NCBI GenBank assembly: GCA_964480725.1
Contig: CAYZQO010000010.1
Span: 48,784-112,783, forward strand
Length of the DNA: 64,000 nucleotides
Direction of reading: 5' to 3'
Source of the DNA: JAFGBI01 sp964480725
GTDB taxonomy: Bacteria > Myxococcota_A > Polyangia > Polyangiales > Polyangiaceae
Numbering within the stretch: the stretch's first letter is position 1; each line of letters opens with the position of its first letter. The position numbers and the translations under genes were made by a program. Under the pieces are notes generated by a model that was given only the letters and a program-made list of their open reading frames with translations, searched no databases and had not been told where the DNA came from. This document shows, piece after piece, positions 7,600 through 16,142 of this stretch.

Positions 7600-9453
7600 T
7601 TACCGGCGACGGCGCCTCGACCCGACCGCGCCCAGCGCCAGCGCGGTCAGCAGCCAGGATGAGCCGCTCCCCCGCTGAGCCGCGCGGCAGCCGCAGCCGC
7701 CGTCGTCGCCGTCGTCGCCGTCGTCGCCCGCGGCGACAGCCCAGGCGTTCGCGCCGCCGCTAGCCGTCGCGCCGGACGCGGCCGCGCCGCCCTCGGGACT
7801 CGCGCCGCTGTGCCCTTCCGCCCCGCCGCTGCCGGTCGCTCCGCCGTCGCCGCCGGTGCTGCCGCCCTCGGGCGTGAGCACGACGTGGTAGGCGGAGAGC
7901 GCAGGGAGCTCGATGGTGAAGGCGTTGTCGCTCACGGACACCGCGCCCCGGTCGGTGAGGGTGGTGCTCTCACCGTCGAAGCCCCAGGCCTCGCCGGCGA
8001 GGTACGCGGTCGCACCCGCGATGGTCACCGCGGCCGTCTGGGCGGCGGACAGGCTCCGGTTGATCAGCACCAGGTGGAGGCGGGACCCGTCGACGGCGGC
8101 GTAGACGGGCACGTTCACCACGTCCGAGGACGTGGCCCGCACGCTTGTCGCGCCAAAGGCGGAGCCCGCGCCGTCGTAGTCGAGGTAGAGCCGGTACGCC
8201 GCGTCCGTGTAGCTCCCCGGATCCCCCCAGCGCGTCGCGAGGTACAGCCCCTCGCGCCCGAAGACGCCGAGGGCGTCCGCCTGCGCGATGCCGCCGCTCA
8301 CGTGGTCCGCGGCCCCAAAGTCGTACTCGGTGATCGCGAACCGAGTCCCCGGGTAGTTCTCCTCGATCTGACCCATCACGCGGGGGATGAGCGCGATGGG
8401 GTCGTTCCACTCCGTGATCCAGCTCTTCTCGCCCACGGTGGGATCGTCTGCGGAGTACCCGTAGGACGGATCCCAGAGCGAGCGCGTCGATTGCACGCGG
8501 GCCTCCGCGTTCTCCGTGGTGCCCGACTGCACGCGGACGTCATTCCCGCGCGCCTCGCTGTAGTAGTGCAGGTCGAGTACGTCGAGGAGGCGCGTCCCCG
8601 CCGCCGTGGAGGCGGCCGCGAGCTCGGCGAGGAAGTACTCCGTGTACCAGGTGTGGTCGCCGCGCTCGCTCGCCCAGTCGGGGGCGTCCTGGAGGCTGAC
8701 GAACCCCGCGTAGCCGTACGACACCAGCCCGAAGATCTCGGCGTCGGGATCGACCGTCTTGACGGCCGCTGCCAGCGCCGCGCTGCGCTCGATCAGCTCC
8801 CGCGCCCCGACGGGGTCGGGGTGGATGCGGGGGTGGGTCGAGGACCACAGGTCGGGCTCGTTGTCGAGTGCGTAGCCACGAACCCCGCCCGTCGCGGCCC
8901 CCCCGAACTGCTCCACGAGGAAGCTCACGAACTCGTCCAGGTAGACGCTGCCGTCGTCCGGGTCGGGGCTGGTCGTGAAGGGGGCACCCTTCGCCGCGAT
9001 GACCTCACGCCAGCGCGCGGAGGGCGCCGTCTCTGCCTCGGTGACGGTGCCGTCCGCGTCCGCCGCGACGTATCCGGCCATGGGCAGCGTCACGAGCGGG
9101 TACGCGTCCGCGGCGAGCGCGCTCGTCACGAAGGACGCCGCAACGGCGCCGGGCTCAGCGCACCGGGTGTCGTCGAGGCCGGAGTTCGAGCACAGAAAGG
9201 TGTCACTGCTGTGCTCCCAGTCGCTGCCGGCGCTCGAGAGGCCGTTCTCCCAGTTGTAGCCGGTCAGGCGGTTGCCGCCGAGCCGGTGGGCCGTGAACCT
9301 CGCGCTCGCTCCGTCGACCTGGTTCGCGCCGTAGATGTAGGGGCTGATCGGTTTCCGGTCCGCTCCCGGGTCGATGACGACGTCGGCGGCGAGGGACCGC
9401 GCGGAGAGCGAGAGCGGGATCGAGGCGACCAGGATGGAGAGGCGAAGCTTCAT
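7600..9453 (-). CDS. Secreted GH44 endoglucanase with MYXO-CTERM-type tail
   Basis: 617 residues. Sec signal (LSILVASIPLSLSARSLA), then a GH44 catalytic domain. GYALDNEPDLW carries the acid/base Glu199 and FAITEYDFGA the nucleophile Glu376, about 177 residues apart; HYYSEARG and the WG-DPGSYTDAAYRLY segment also fit GH44. Beta-sandwich region ~440-530. The C-terminus is a Gly/Ser/Ala linker, an acidic DDGDDGDD stretch, a GCGC motif, a hydrophobic helix and an Arg-rich end (SRRRRR), i.e. a MYXO-CTERM sorting signal for surface attachment. GH44 enzymes cleave cellulose, xyloglucan and related beta-glucans. Monocistronic, divergent from the Nudix gene. Confidence 0.93.
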   Translation of the reverse strand: MKLRLSILVASIPLSLSARSLAADVVIDPGADRKPISPYIYGANQVDGASARFTAHRLGGNRLTGYNWENGLSSAGSDWEHSSDTFLCSNSGLDDTRCAEPGAVAASFVTSALAADAYPLVTLPMAGYVAADADGTVTEAETAPSARWREVIAAKGAPFTTSPDPDDGSVYLDEFVSFLVEQFGGAATGGVRGYALDNEPDLWSSTHPRIHPDPVGARELIERSAALAAAVKTVDPDAEIFGLVSYGYAGFVSLQDAPDWASERGDHTWYTEYFLAELAAASTAAGTRLLDVLDLHYYSEARGNDVRVQSGTTENAEARVQSTRSLWDPSYGYSADDPTVGEKSWITEWNDPIALIPRVMGQIEENYPGTRFAITEYDFGAADHVSGGIAQADALGVFGREGLYLATRWGDPGSYTDAAYRLYLDYDGAGSAFGATSVRATSSDVVNVPVYAAVDGSRLHLVLINRSLSAAQTAAVTIAGATAYLAGEAWGFDGESTTLTDRGAVSVSDNAFTIELPALSAYHVVLTPEGGSTGGDGGATGSGGAEGHSGASPEGGAAASGATASGGANAWAVAAGDDGDDGDDGGCGCRAAQRGSGSSWLLTALALGAVGSRRRRR

Positions 9454-9610
9454 GGTCGCGAAGCATAGCCGATGGCGTCCGGCGCGCCGGTGTGTCCACC
9501 GGCCGGTCCCCGGCGGAGGGCGGCCGCGTGAGGGACGGATGGGCCGGCCCCCGGGTCCGAGTCGGGCGTGAGGTGCGCTGGCGCGTCGCCTGTCGTAGAA
9601 CGCCGCAGTC

Positions 9611-10156
9611 ATGAAGCCCTGGGAAGTGCTGGCGAGTCGGACCCTGATCGAGCGGCGCTGGCTGACCGTCCGCGAGGAGCGCGTCCGCACCGCTACCGGG
9701 CACGTGATCGAGGAGTTTCACGTGATCAGCTCCCCGAGCTGGGCCTGCGTCTGCTGCGTCACGGCGGAGCGCGAGCTCGTGCTCATCGAGCAGTACCGAC
9801 ACGGGCGCGGCGCGATCACCCTCGAGCTGCCCGCTGGCGTGATCGAGCGCGAAGAGTCACCCCTGGCCGGAGCCCAGCGCGAGCTCCGCGAGGAGACGGG
9901 GTTCGAGGCCGCGCAGTGGGCATCGCTCGGCGAGCTCACCCCCGAGCCGGCCCGGGGCACCCACCGCGCGCACCTCTTCGTGGCGCTCGGCGCCACTCTG
10001 CGCCACGCCCAGTGCCTGGACGCCAGTGAGGACGTCCGTGTCCGCCGCTTCCCGCTCGAGGCCGTGGGCGACCTCATCGACGGCGGGCGTATCGAGCACG
10101 CGGTGCATGTGGCGGCGCTGCTCCTGGCCGCCCGGAGGGGACTGCTCGCCGGTTGA
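9611..10156 (+). CDS. Nudix hydrolase, ADP-ribose-pyrophosphatase-like
   Basis: 181 residues. The Nudix box runs from Gly79 in ELPAGVIEREESPLAGAQ into RELREETGF and matches G-x5-E-x7-R-E-U-x-E-E-x-G-U exactly. The N-terminal strand pattern and the position of the box fit the ADP-ribose/nucleotide-sugar pyrophosphatase branch, which hydrolyses X-diphosphate-Y compounds with Mg2+. Likely cytoplasmic housekeeping. The short gap of about 115 bases to the next gene leaves open a shared transcript. Confidence 0.9.
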   Translation: MKPWEVLASRTLIERRWLTVREERVRTATGHVIEEFHVISSPSWACVCCVTAERELVLIEQYRHGRGAITLELPAGVIEREESPLAGAQRELREETGFEAAQWASLGELTPEPARGTHRAHLFVALGATLRHAQCLDASEDVRVRRFPLEAVGDLIDGGRIEHAVHVAALLLAARRGLLAG

Positions 10157-10273
10157 GCCGCCCCGCGCTGCTGCCTGGCGCACGGGCGGCTGTGCCGGGT
10201 GCCTTCTGGGGCTGGCCTATCGCGAGGGGCCCCCGCGCGGCGCGGATGCGCGTATAGTCTTCGCGTAGGCCCC

Positions 10274-11899
10274 ATGAGCGATCCCCCAGGCAGCGGACGG
10301 CACGGTCCCCATGGCACCCGGTTCCTCGGCGACCTGGGGGCGGGCCGCGGTCCCGGCCCAGCCGGGGCGGGCGGCGCGCCCGACGGCGATGATGGCGAGG
10401 GACGGAGCGCGCAGCTCCCGGACGAGCTGCCACCAGCAAGCTGGGCGGAGCTGCCCGTGGTGCCGCAGCCGTCCCCGGGAGCGGCAGCTGGGGCACCCGG
10501 CGGCCCGGTAGGGTTCACCCCGCTCCCCCGCGACGGTCGGCGCTCGGAGCTCAGCGAGCGCCCGCTGCGTGAGTCCCTCCTGCTCGCCATGCGCCAGCAG
10601 CGCACGACCGCCTTCGAGATCGGCGACCTCGCGCACCGGCTCTCCGTGCTCGCGCCGGGGTTTGGCGAGGCTTCGCTCGTGGTGCGACAGCTCGCGGTGT
10701 CCTTCGCCATCGCCCTTGGCGTGGTGCTACTCGCCACCATGGCGATCGCGGCCGGGACGCTCCGGCTAGTGCTCGGCGTGCTTGCGGGGACTGTCGCCAC
10801 GACGCTCGCCGTACTGGCCGCGCTGCGGATCGTGTCGCGTTTCGGGAGCCGGCGCGGGGCCCGCGTGCTGCCCGGCTCGGCGCTGATCTGGGTGGGCGGG
10901 GTCGTGTTCGTGGTGGCGGCGTCGGCAGTGGCCTTCACCTGGGGCGTCTCCGAGGTGACCCGGCCCCTCGCGGTGGCGCGGGTGCGCCCGGCGCCGGTCC
11001 CGTCGGCGGCGGCTAGCGTGTCGGCGAGCCCCGCCGGGCCGCGGGCGGACGAGGCGGTGCGGCGGGGCGTGCACGCCAACATCGGGCGCGGAGTGCTCTA
11101 CGCGCCGCCGGGCTTCAGCGCGCCGGATGGGCACTTCGACGTGATCGTGCACTATCACGGCAACACCGAGCTCGTGGAAGAGAGTGTCGCGGCCTCGGGC
11201 GTCAACGCGCTGGTCGTCGTCATCAACCTCGGGGATGGATCGGACCGCTACTCGAAGCCGCTGCAGAACCCGGTCGTCTTCGACCAGCTCCTCGGGTCGA
11301 TCGAGGCGACGGCCGAGTCGGGCCTGGGGCTCCGAACGCCGCGGATTCGCCGGGTCGCGCTCTCGGCCTGGAGCGCCGGGTACGGCGCGCTCTACCACAT
11401 CCTCTCCAGCCGCAGCCGGCTGGAACTCGTCGACGCGGTGCTGCTCATGGACAGCATGCACGCGAGCCTCCTCCCCGGCAGCGACACCGAGGTGCACCCG
11501 ATCAGCATCAAGCCCTTCGTCGCGTTCGCGCGCCGCGCCGTCGCGGGCGAAAAACTCATGGTACTCACGCACTCCGCCATCGAGACGGAGGGCTACGCCA
11601 GCACCACCCGCACCACCGACGCTGTCCTCGCCAGCCTGGGCCTCGAGCGGCGGCCGCCCGTCACGGCCGCCGTGGCGGGCGCGCCGGCGTCGTCGTCCAT
11701 CTCCGCCCCCGTCACGCTGCCGGTCGCCGTCCGTGCCTTCCCTACCGGCGAGCGGCGGGGGCTCGTCGTCAGCAGCGAGGTGCACCAGGGGAACCTGCAC
11801 GTGCTCGCCTGCCGGGGTAACGGCAAGGGCGATCACATCGCGCACCTCGCGCAAATGTCGGTGAGCGTGCTGCCGCCGCTCATTGCTCGGTGGCGGTGA
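10274..11899 (+). CDS. Membrane-anchored alpha/beta-hydrolase-like protein
   Basis: 541 residues from the ATG at 10274. Pro/Gly-rich cytoplasmic N-terminus (~1-100), then three hydrophobic segments between ~135 and 225, an Ala/Pro/Ser linker, and a C-terminal domain from ~265. That domain has a hydrolase-like core: VIVHYHGNTELVEE (oxyanion-loop style HGN), VALSAWSAGYGA (Ser in a W-S-A-G elbow instead of G-x-S-x-G), LLMDSMHA (Asp) and LTHSAI (His). Enzymatic function is inferred from this order; the substrate is unknown. A low-complexity Ala/Ser loop interrupts the domain near residue 480. Confidence 0.7.
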   Translation: MSDPPGSGRHGPHGTRFLGDLGAGRGPGPAGAGGAPDGDDGEGRSAQLPDELPPASWAELPVVPQPSPGAAAGAPGGPVGFTPLPRDGRRSELSERPLRESLLLAMRQQRTTAFEIGDLAHRLSVLAPGFGEASLVVRQLAVSFAIALGVVLLATMAIAAGTLRLVLGVLAGTVATTLAVLAALRIVSRFGSRRGARVLPGSALIWVGGVVFVVAASAVAFTWGVSEVTRPLAVARVRPAPVPSAAASVSASPAGPRADEAVRRGVHANIGRGVLYAPPGFSAPDGHFDVIVHYHGNTELVEESVAASGVNALVVVINLGDGSDRYSKPLQNPVVFDQLLGSIEATAESGLGLRTPRIRRVALSAWSAGYGALYHILSSRSRLELVDAVLLMDSMHASLLPGSDTEVHPISIKPFVAFARRAVAGEKLMVLTHSAIETEGYASTTRTTDAVLASLGLERRPPVTAAVAGAPASSSISAPVTLPVAVRAFPTGERRGLVVSSEVHQGNLHVLACRGNGKGDHIAHLAQMSVSVLPPLIARWR

Positions 11900-11911
11900 G
11901 GGACGTTGGGT

Positions 11912-12589
11912 TCAATCGGCGGCGAAGCGGAGGGACCCGTCGACGAGCCCACCGACCACCACGCCGCGGTGCTGCTCTGGGTCGTCGATCGAGAAAAGGG
12001 GGACGACGTAGGGCGTGAAGCCGAGCTGCCCGTTGAAGGCTCTGCCTTCGCGCACGAAGTCCGCACCCACGTACCCCCCGAGGAGGGGGCCCAGCGCCCA
12101 GAAGGAAGGCCGGCGGCCGGCGCCGTCGTTCTCGGACCGGTAGTCGGGACCGTGGTGCAGTGAAATGCCGGCGGTTGGCCCCAGGATGAGGTCCGTCCTC
12201 CCCGAGCCCTGCAGGCGGAAGCGAAGGGAGGCGGACGGCTCGAACTGCACCATGTCGAAGGCGGCGGCGAACAGCAGCGGGCGCATCACCGGCAGATCGA
12301 GGTCCAGCGCGACATCGTCGCCGAGGCCGAGCTCCGTGAAGAAGGAGAGGTCTGCGGCCGGGCCTCCCTTGACGCCTGCCGGGGTCGCCACGCACATCCG
12401 CACGGCGTCGTAGCGACCGCCCGCGCGCAGCCGGAGGCCGAGGATCACCTGCCCGCGCTCCGCGGGCTCGGACTGGGCCGCCGCCGGCGCCGTGATCGCG
12501 CCCGCCCCCAGCATCGCCAGCAGCGCCGCTCCCCGGAAGCGTCCCCCCGTTGCCGCGCCGCCTCGCCTCACTCCCCAAGGGTGCGTCAC
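11912..12589 (-). CDS. Putative outer-membrane beta-barrel protein
   Basis: 225 residues from a GTG at 12589; a second in-frame GTG at 12571 lies just before the basic N-region and is equally possible. Signal peptide ALLAMLGAGAITAPAAAQ, then alternating amphipathic strands (VALDLDLPVMRPLLF, SASLRFRLQ, GQLGFTPYVVPLF) ending in LRFAAD without the classical terminal Phe. Resembles short conserved outer-membrane beta-barrels; no function can be assigned. Convergent with the hydrolase-like gene. Confidence 0.6.
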   Translation of the reverse strand: MTHPWGVRRGGAATGGRFRGAALLAMLGAGAITAPAAAQSEPAERGQVILGLRLRAGGRYDAVRMCVATPAGVKGGPAADLSFFTELGLGDDVALDLDLPVMRPLLFAAAFDMVQFEPSASLRFRLQGSGRTDLILGPTAGISLHHGPDYRSENDGAGRRPSFWALGPLLGGYVGADFVREGRAFNGQLGFTPYVVPLFSIDDPEQHRGVVVGGLVDGSLRFAAD

Positions 12590-12714
12590 CCCACTTGTCT
12601 CGCGTCGCGGGCGCCGAGCGTCAAGGGGCAGGGTCGCGCGGCCCGGCTTAACCGCCGCTGTGTTCCGTGCTACGCGCGGCTCTCGGAGGGGTTCGCTGAC
12701 TCCCCGCCCTAGCC

Positions 12715-13245
12715 ATGACCCACGCTATCGACTCCGTGCTGGCCCCGATCCTTGGCCGCCGCAGCATTCGCGCCTACGAGGACCGACCCGTTTCGGACGA
12801 CCTCGTCCGCGCGCTGCTCGAGGCCGCCATGGCGGCGCCCTCGGCGGTCGCCCGCGACCCCTGGCACTTCGTGGTCCTGCGGTCCAGGGCCGTGATGGCC
12901 CAAGTGGCGGAGGCGCTTCCGAACGGCAAGATGCTCGCCCGGGCCGGGGTCGGCTTCGCCGTCATCGGTGATCTGGAGGCCGCCCACGACGGGCAGCTGA
13001 GCTACCTCTTGCAGGACTGCTCGGCGGCGGTGGAGAACCTCCTGCTCGCGGCGCACGCGCTCGGGCTCGGGGCGGTGTGGCTCGGCGTGCACCCTCGGCC
13101 CGATCGCATCGAGCACGTCCGTCGCGTGCTCTCCGTGCCGGAGGCGTTGCTCCCGATCGCGTGCGTTGCCGTCGGTCACCCCAGGGAGGAGAAGCCCGGG
13201 CGGACCCGGTACGACGAGTCCAAGGTCCACCACGACAAGTGGTGA
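12715..13245 (+). CDS. Nitroreductase-family FMN oxidoreductase
   Basis: 176 residues, the usual length. RRSIRAYEDRPVSDDLVRAL at the N-terminus is the FMN-phosphate-binding Arg motif, followed by AAMAAPSAVARDPWHFVVL, and LGLGAVWLGVHP near residue 115 is the second conserved patch. These cytoplasmic homodimers use NAD(P)H to reduce nitro compounds, quinones or flavins; the true substrate is not evident. Monocistronic. Confidence 0.9.
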   Translation: MTHAIDSVLAPILGRRSIRAYEDRPVSDDLVRALLEAAMAAPSAVARDPWHFVVLRSRAVMAQVAEALPNGKMLARAGVGFAVIGDLEAAHDGQLSYLLQDCSAAVENLLLAAHALGLGAVWLGVHPRPDRIEHVRRVLSVPEALLPIACVAVGHPREEKPGRTRYDESKVHHDKW

Positions 13246-13271
13246 CCCCGCGGCCGGGTGGGCGCGCCGCC

Positions 13272-14237
13272 TCACGCGGGCTGGTGGGTCAGGTACCAGG
13301 CGTAGAGCTCACCCACCCCCTCGGGGAGCGGCGTGCGCGCCCGCCACCCGAGGGCCCGGAGCCGGCTCACGTCGAGCAGCTTTCGGGGGGGGCCGTCGGG
13401 CATCGAGGCGTCGAACACGAGCCGCCCCTCGAACCCCACGACGTCGCGGACGAGCTCCGCGAGCTCTCGGATGGTGACGTCCTCGCCGACGCCGACGTTG
13501 ATGCACATGGCCTCGGCCTCGCGATCACGACCAGCGTCGAAGTGCTCCATCAAGAACACCAGGGCATCCGCGAGGTCGTTCACGTGCAAGAACTCTCGAC
13601 GCACCTCGCCCGACCCCCACACCGTTGCGGTGGCCGCCCCGCGGAGCTTGGCCTCGTGGAACTTGCGCATCAGTGCTGGCAGGACGTGGCTCCCGTCGAG
13701 GTCGAAGTTGTCGTTGGGGCCGTAGAGGTTGGTCGGCATGGCGGCGATGTAGTTGGTGCCGTGCTGCCGGTTGTAGCTCTTGCACGTCACGATACCGGCG
13801 ATCTTGGCCAGCGCGTAGGCGTCGTTGGTCGGCTCGAGCTTGCCGGTGAGCAGGTGCTCCTCTCGCATCGGCTGGGGGGCGTGCTTCGGGTAGATGCAGG
13901 AGCTGCCGAGGAACAGGAGCTTGCGCACCTGGTGGTGGAAGGCCGCGTCGATGACGTTGGTCTGGATCTGGAGGTTGACGCGGATGAAGTCGGCGGGGTG
14001 GCTGTCGTTGGCCTTGATGCCGCCCACCTTCGCCGCCGCCAGGAAAACATACTCGGGGCGGGTGCGCGCGAAGAACTCCGAGGTCGCGCGCGGGTCGGTC
14101 AGATCGAAGTCGTCACGGCCGCTGACCACCACGTTGGTGAACCCGCCCGAGCGCAGCCGCCGCTCTATGGCCGAGCCGACCAGGCCGCGGTGGCCGGCGA
14201 CATAGATGCGGGCGTCCTGCTGGATGGAGGCTGGCAC
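13272..14237 (-). CDS. fcl: GDP-L-fucose synthase (GDP-4-keto-6-deoxymannose epimerase/reductase)
   Basis: 321 residues from a GTG at 14237; length and alignment of the N-terminal strand ARIYVAGHRGLVGSA fit the family. NADP-binding G-x-x-G-x-x-G, catalytic Ser in LFLGSSCIYPK, Tyr/Lys in NDAYALAKIAG, and the tail VRREFLHVNDLADA are all present, so it should convert GDP-4-keto-6-deoxy-D-mannose to GDP-L-fucose. No gmd (GDP-mannose dehydratase) is in the window. It ends the minus-strand block that contains the radical SAM pair. Confidence 0.93.
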   Translation of the reverse strand: MPASIQQDARIYVAGHRGLVGSAIERRLRSGGFTNVVVSGRDDFDLTDPRATSEFFARTRPEYVFLAAAKVGGIKANDSHPADFIRVNLQIQTNVIDAAFHHQVRKLLFLGSSCIYPKHAPQPMREEHLLTGKLEPTNDAYALAKIAGIVTCKSYNRQHGTNYIAAMPTNLYGPNDNFDLDGSHVLPALMRKFHEAKLRGAATATVWGSGEVRREFLHVNDLADALVFLMEHFDAGRDREAEAMCINVGVGEDVTIRELAELVRDVVGFEGRLVFDASMPDGPPRKLLDVSRLRALGWRARTPLPEGVGELYAWYLTHQPA

Positions 14238-14282
14238 CGGGGAACGATGCCACCGCGGGGCCGCCGCGAGAACCCTGGGCGG

Positions 14283-14718
14283 CCGCTCAGCGGTGGCGCT
14301 CGCGGATCCGCCGCTCGACGTCCCCCAGGAAACCCCAGAACGGGCCGGTGGACTCCATCTCGATGGACACCGGCGCCACCGCAAACCGGAGCGACGCCGC
14401 CGGGTCGGGCTCGAGCCGGTGCGAGAGGTGGGCGGCGAAGGGGGTGTCGCCGGCGATTGATGCCCCGCAAGAGCGGCGGGGCGAGTTCCTCGTCCGAGAT
14501 CCCCGCCAGGTGCACGCACCGAGAGCGGAGCGGCGGCACGTCGTCGATCGAGGTCAGCCCTGCCGAGCGGACCCGCGTGAGCTTGCGCTCGTGAATGTCC
14601 TCGAGCTCGTGAAGGATCCGAGAGCAGTTCGTGACCTCACTCGGGACGAGCGGCTCCCCCCCGAGGGGAGGACCTCGTCGAAGCACAGGTGACCGAGGAA
14701 GGTGACGTCGTAGTCCAT
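14283..14718 (-). pseudogene. Decayed PfkB-family carbohydrate kinase
   Basis: Reading from 14718, three frames carry successive PfkB pieces. Frame 1: MDYDVTFLGHLCFDEVLPSG (normal N-terminus). Frame 2, after a +1 slip near the GGGGGG tract around 14656-14661: a middle piece with RVRSAGLTSIDDVPPL and RCVHLAGISDEEL. Frame 3, after 14462: AGDTPFAAHLSHRLEPDPA, a worn GDT catalytic-base motif, and SIEMESTGPFWGFLGDVERR, ending in TGA at 14283. Only ~145 residues remain of ~290, and the substrate-lid and ATP-domain segments between pieces are missing. At least two frameshifts plus deletions argue for a pseudogene. Confidence 0.8.
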
Positions 14719-14835
14719 GACAGTGGCTCTCCCGGGTGGACGTTCCGCCGCGGTCCGCGCCGCGAGCGGCGACGCCCCACCGTCCCGCCCTCGGGCGCGG
14801 GTCGCCGCGCGCGGTGCGCCGGCGCGGACGCAGGG

Positions 14836-15042
14836 TCAGAGCTTGATCGGCATCCGCGTGGTGGGCGCGGTTTCGACCGCGTCGAACAACAACGCGGCGG
14901 AGATGCGGATCGAGTCCGGAGAGTCGTTGAAATTGCAGACGACGGCGTCCGCTGCACTGACGGTGCGGAGCGCCAGGGCGCGGCCGAGTTCTCCCACTGC
15001 GCCGAGAGCTGGGCGCCGCCCCTCGGCCAGGCCCCCGCTCAA
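14836..15042 (-). CDS. Possible small protein coupled to the radical SAM gene
   Basis: 68 residues if translation starts at the TTG at 15042, which overlaps the radical SAM stop codon as TTGA, the same arrangement seen at that gene's own start. The sequence contains AVGELGRALALRTVSAADAV, CNFNDSPDSIRISAALLFDA and ends TTRMPIKL. Codon third positions are GC-rich as in neighbouring genes. No family recognised. It could be a small accessory protein, or the remnant of a larger gene, given the pseudogene just downstream. Confidence 0.4.
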   Translation of the reverse strand: MSGGLAEGRRPALGAVGELGRALALRTVSAADAVVCNFNDSPDSIRISAALLFDAVETAPTTRMPIKL

Positions 15043-16142
15043 GTCCCACCTGCGGTTCGCGGCCGCGCCCCCGTCGCCGCCGCGAAGGAGCAGCAGGCGG
15101 TGCGCCCGCGCTCGTCGTCCCAGAGGTGGAGGGAGTTGCCCTGGCAGCGGGGCCACTCGCGGCACGTCGCGCAATCGCCTGTGCGCATCCAGCCCCGGTC
15201 GCGGAAGGCCCCGAAGCGACGTTCCCAGACCTCGAGCAGGTCGTCGCTGCGCACGTTGCCCTGCACGAGCGCGCGCGACAGGTTAGGGCAGGCGCCGATG
15301 GCGCCGTCCGAGAGCACCGAGGCGATGTCGATCCCCGCCCGGCAGAAGTACGGTTCGTCCCGGACCTCCGCGTCGATCGCTGGTGGCAGGTACCCCTCGC
15401 AGCTCAGCGAGGCGCGGACGGGGCCGCCGCGCGCGCGGGCGTCGCGGATGAAGGCGAGCAACCGCCGGTACCCAGCGGCGTCGAGTTGGAGTTCGGGGTC
15501 GGCGGCGGCGCGACCCCGCGGGAAGATAGGGAACAGGCGCCACGCCGGCACCCCGAGCTCCGCCAAGAGCACCTGGACGGCGGGGAGCTCGTCGAGGTTA
15601 CGGGGGTGGACGCAGGTGACGACGTCGAAGTGGAGCGGCGGCGCGGCCGCCAAGCGGACGATCCCGTTCCGGGCGCGCGTGAAAGCGCCCGCGGTCCCTC
15701 GCAGCCAGTCGTGCGAGGCCTCAAGGCCGTCCAGGCTCACGGTGACCGCGTTGACCTCGTGGTGGGTGAGCAGCTCGACGTTGCGCTCGGTCAACAGCTG
15801 CCCGTTGGTGACCAGCCCCCAGGTGAGGCCGCGCTCGTGCAGTCGGGCAAGCAGCCGCTCGAGGTCGGGGTGGCACAGCGGCTCGCCGCCCGTGAGCACC
15901 AGCGCCACGCAGTCCCGTCGGCAGTGCACGGCGAGCCAGTCGAAGAACGCGAGCCACTCCTCGGTGTCGAGCTCGCCCGTGCGCGGCTCGCTCCCGCAAT
16001 CGCTCCCGCAGTGACGACAGCGGAGGTTGCAGCGTTGCGTGATCTCGACGAAGAGGTAGCGGAGCGGGTGGGCCGCCGTCTCGAGCCGGCGATGGAGCGG
16101 GTGGAGCCAGCGTCGGAGCGCGGACGCGCGCGGTGGGGTCAA
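15039..16142 (-). CDS. SPASM radical SAM enzyme of an rSAM/lipoprotein system
   Basis: 367 residues from a TTG at 16142, coupled to the preceding lipoprotein (TTGA). RYLFVEITQRCNLRCRHCGS carries the CxxxCxxC [4Fe-4S]/SAM motif, with LVLTGGEPL and SVTVSLDG-like AVTVSLDGLE further on. The C-terminal SPASM region has CEGYLPP, CRAGIDIASVLSDG, CPNL, CATCREWPRCQGN and a final CC. The run GSDCGSEPRTGEL, EASHDWLRG, VVTCVHPRNLDEL, WRLFPIFPRGRAA and RDRGWMRTGDCATC closely match, from memory, the enzyme family called rSAM/lipoprotein system (TIGR04133). Such enzymes are thought to modify their neighbouring lipoprotein; the chemistry is unknown. Confidence 0.88.
   Translation of the reverse strand: MTPPRASALRRWLHPLHRRLETAAHPLRYLFVEITQRCNLRCRHCGSDCGSEPRTGELDTEEWLAFFDWLAVHCRRDCVALVLTGGEPLCHPDLERLLARLHERGLTWGLVTNGQLLTERNVELLTHHEVNAVTVSLDGLEASHDWLRGTAGAFTRARNGIVRLAAAPPLHFDVVTCVHPRNLDELPAVQVLLAELGVPAWRLFPIFPRGRAAADPELQLDAAGYRRLLAFIRDARARGGPVRASLSCEGYLPPAIDAEVRDEPYFCRAGIDIASVLSDGAIGACPNLSRALVQGNVRSDDLLEVWERRFGAFRDRGWMRTGDCATCREWPRCQGNSLHLWDDERGRTACCSFAAATGARPRTAGGT

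Noticed and set aside
14165..15049. A 294-residue minus-strand frame across the pseudogene
   Set aside because: It joins an antisense-like Arg-rich segment with one piece of the broken PfkB gene; the other pieces lie in other frames.
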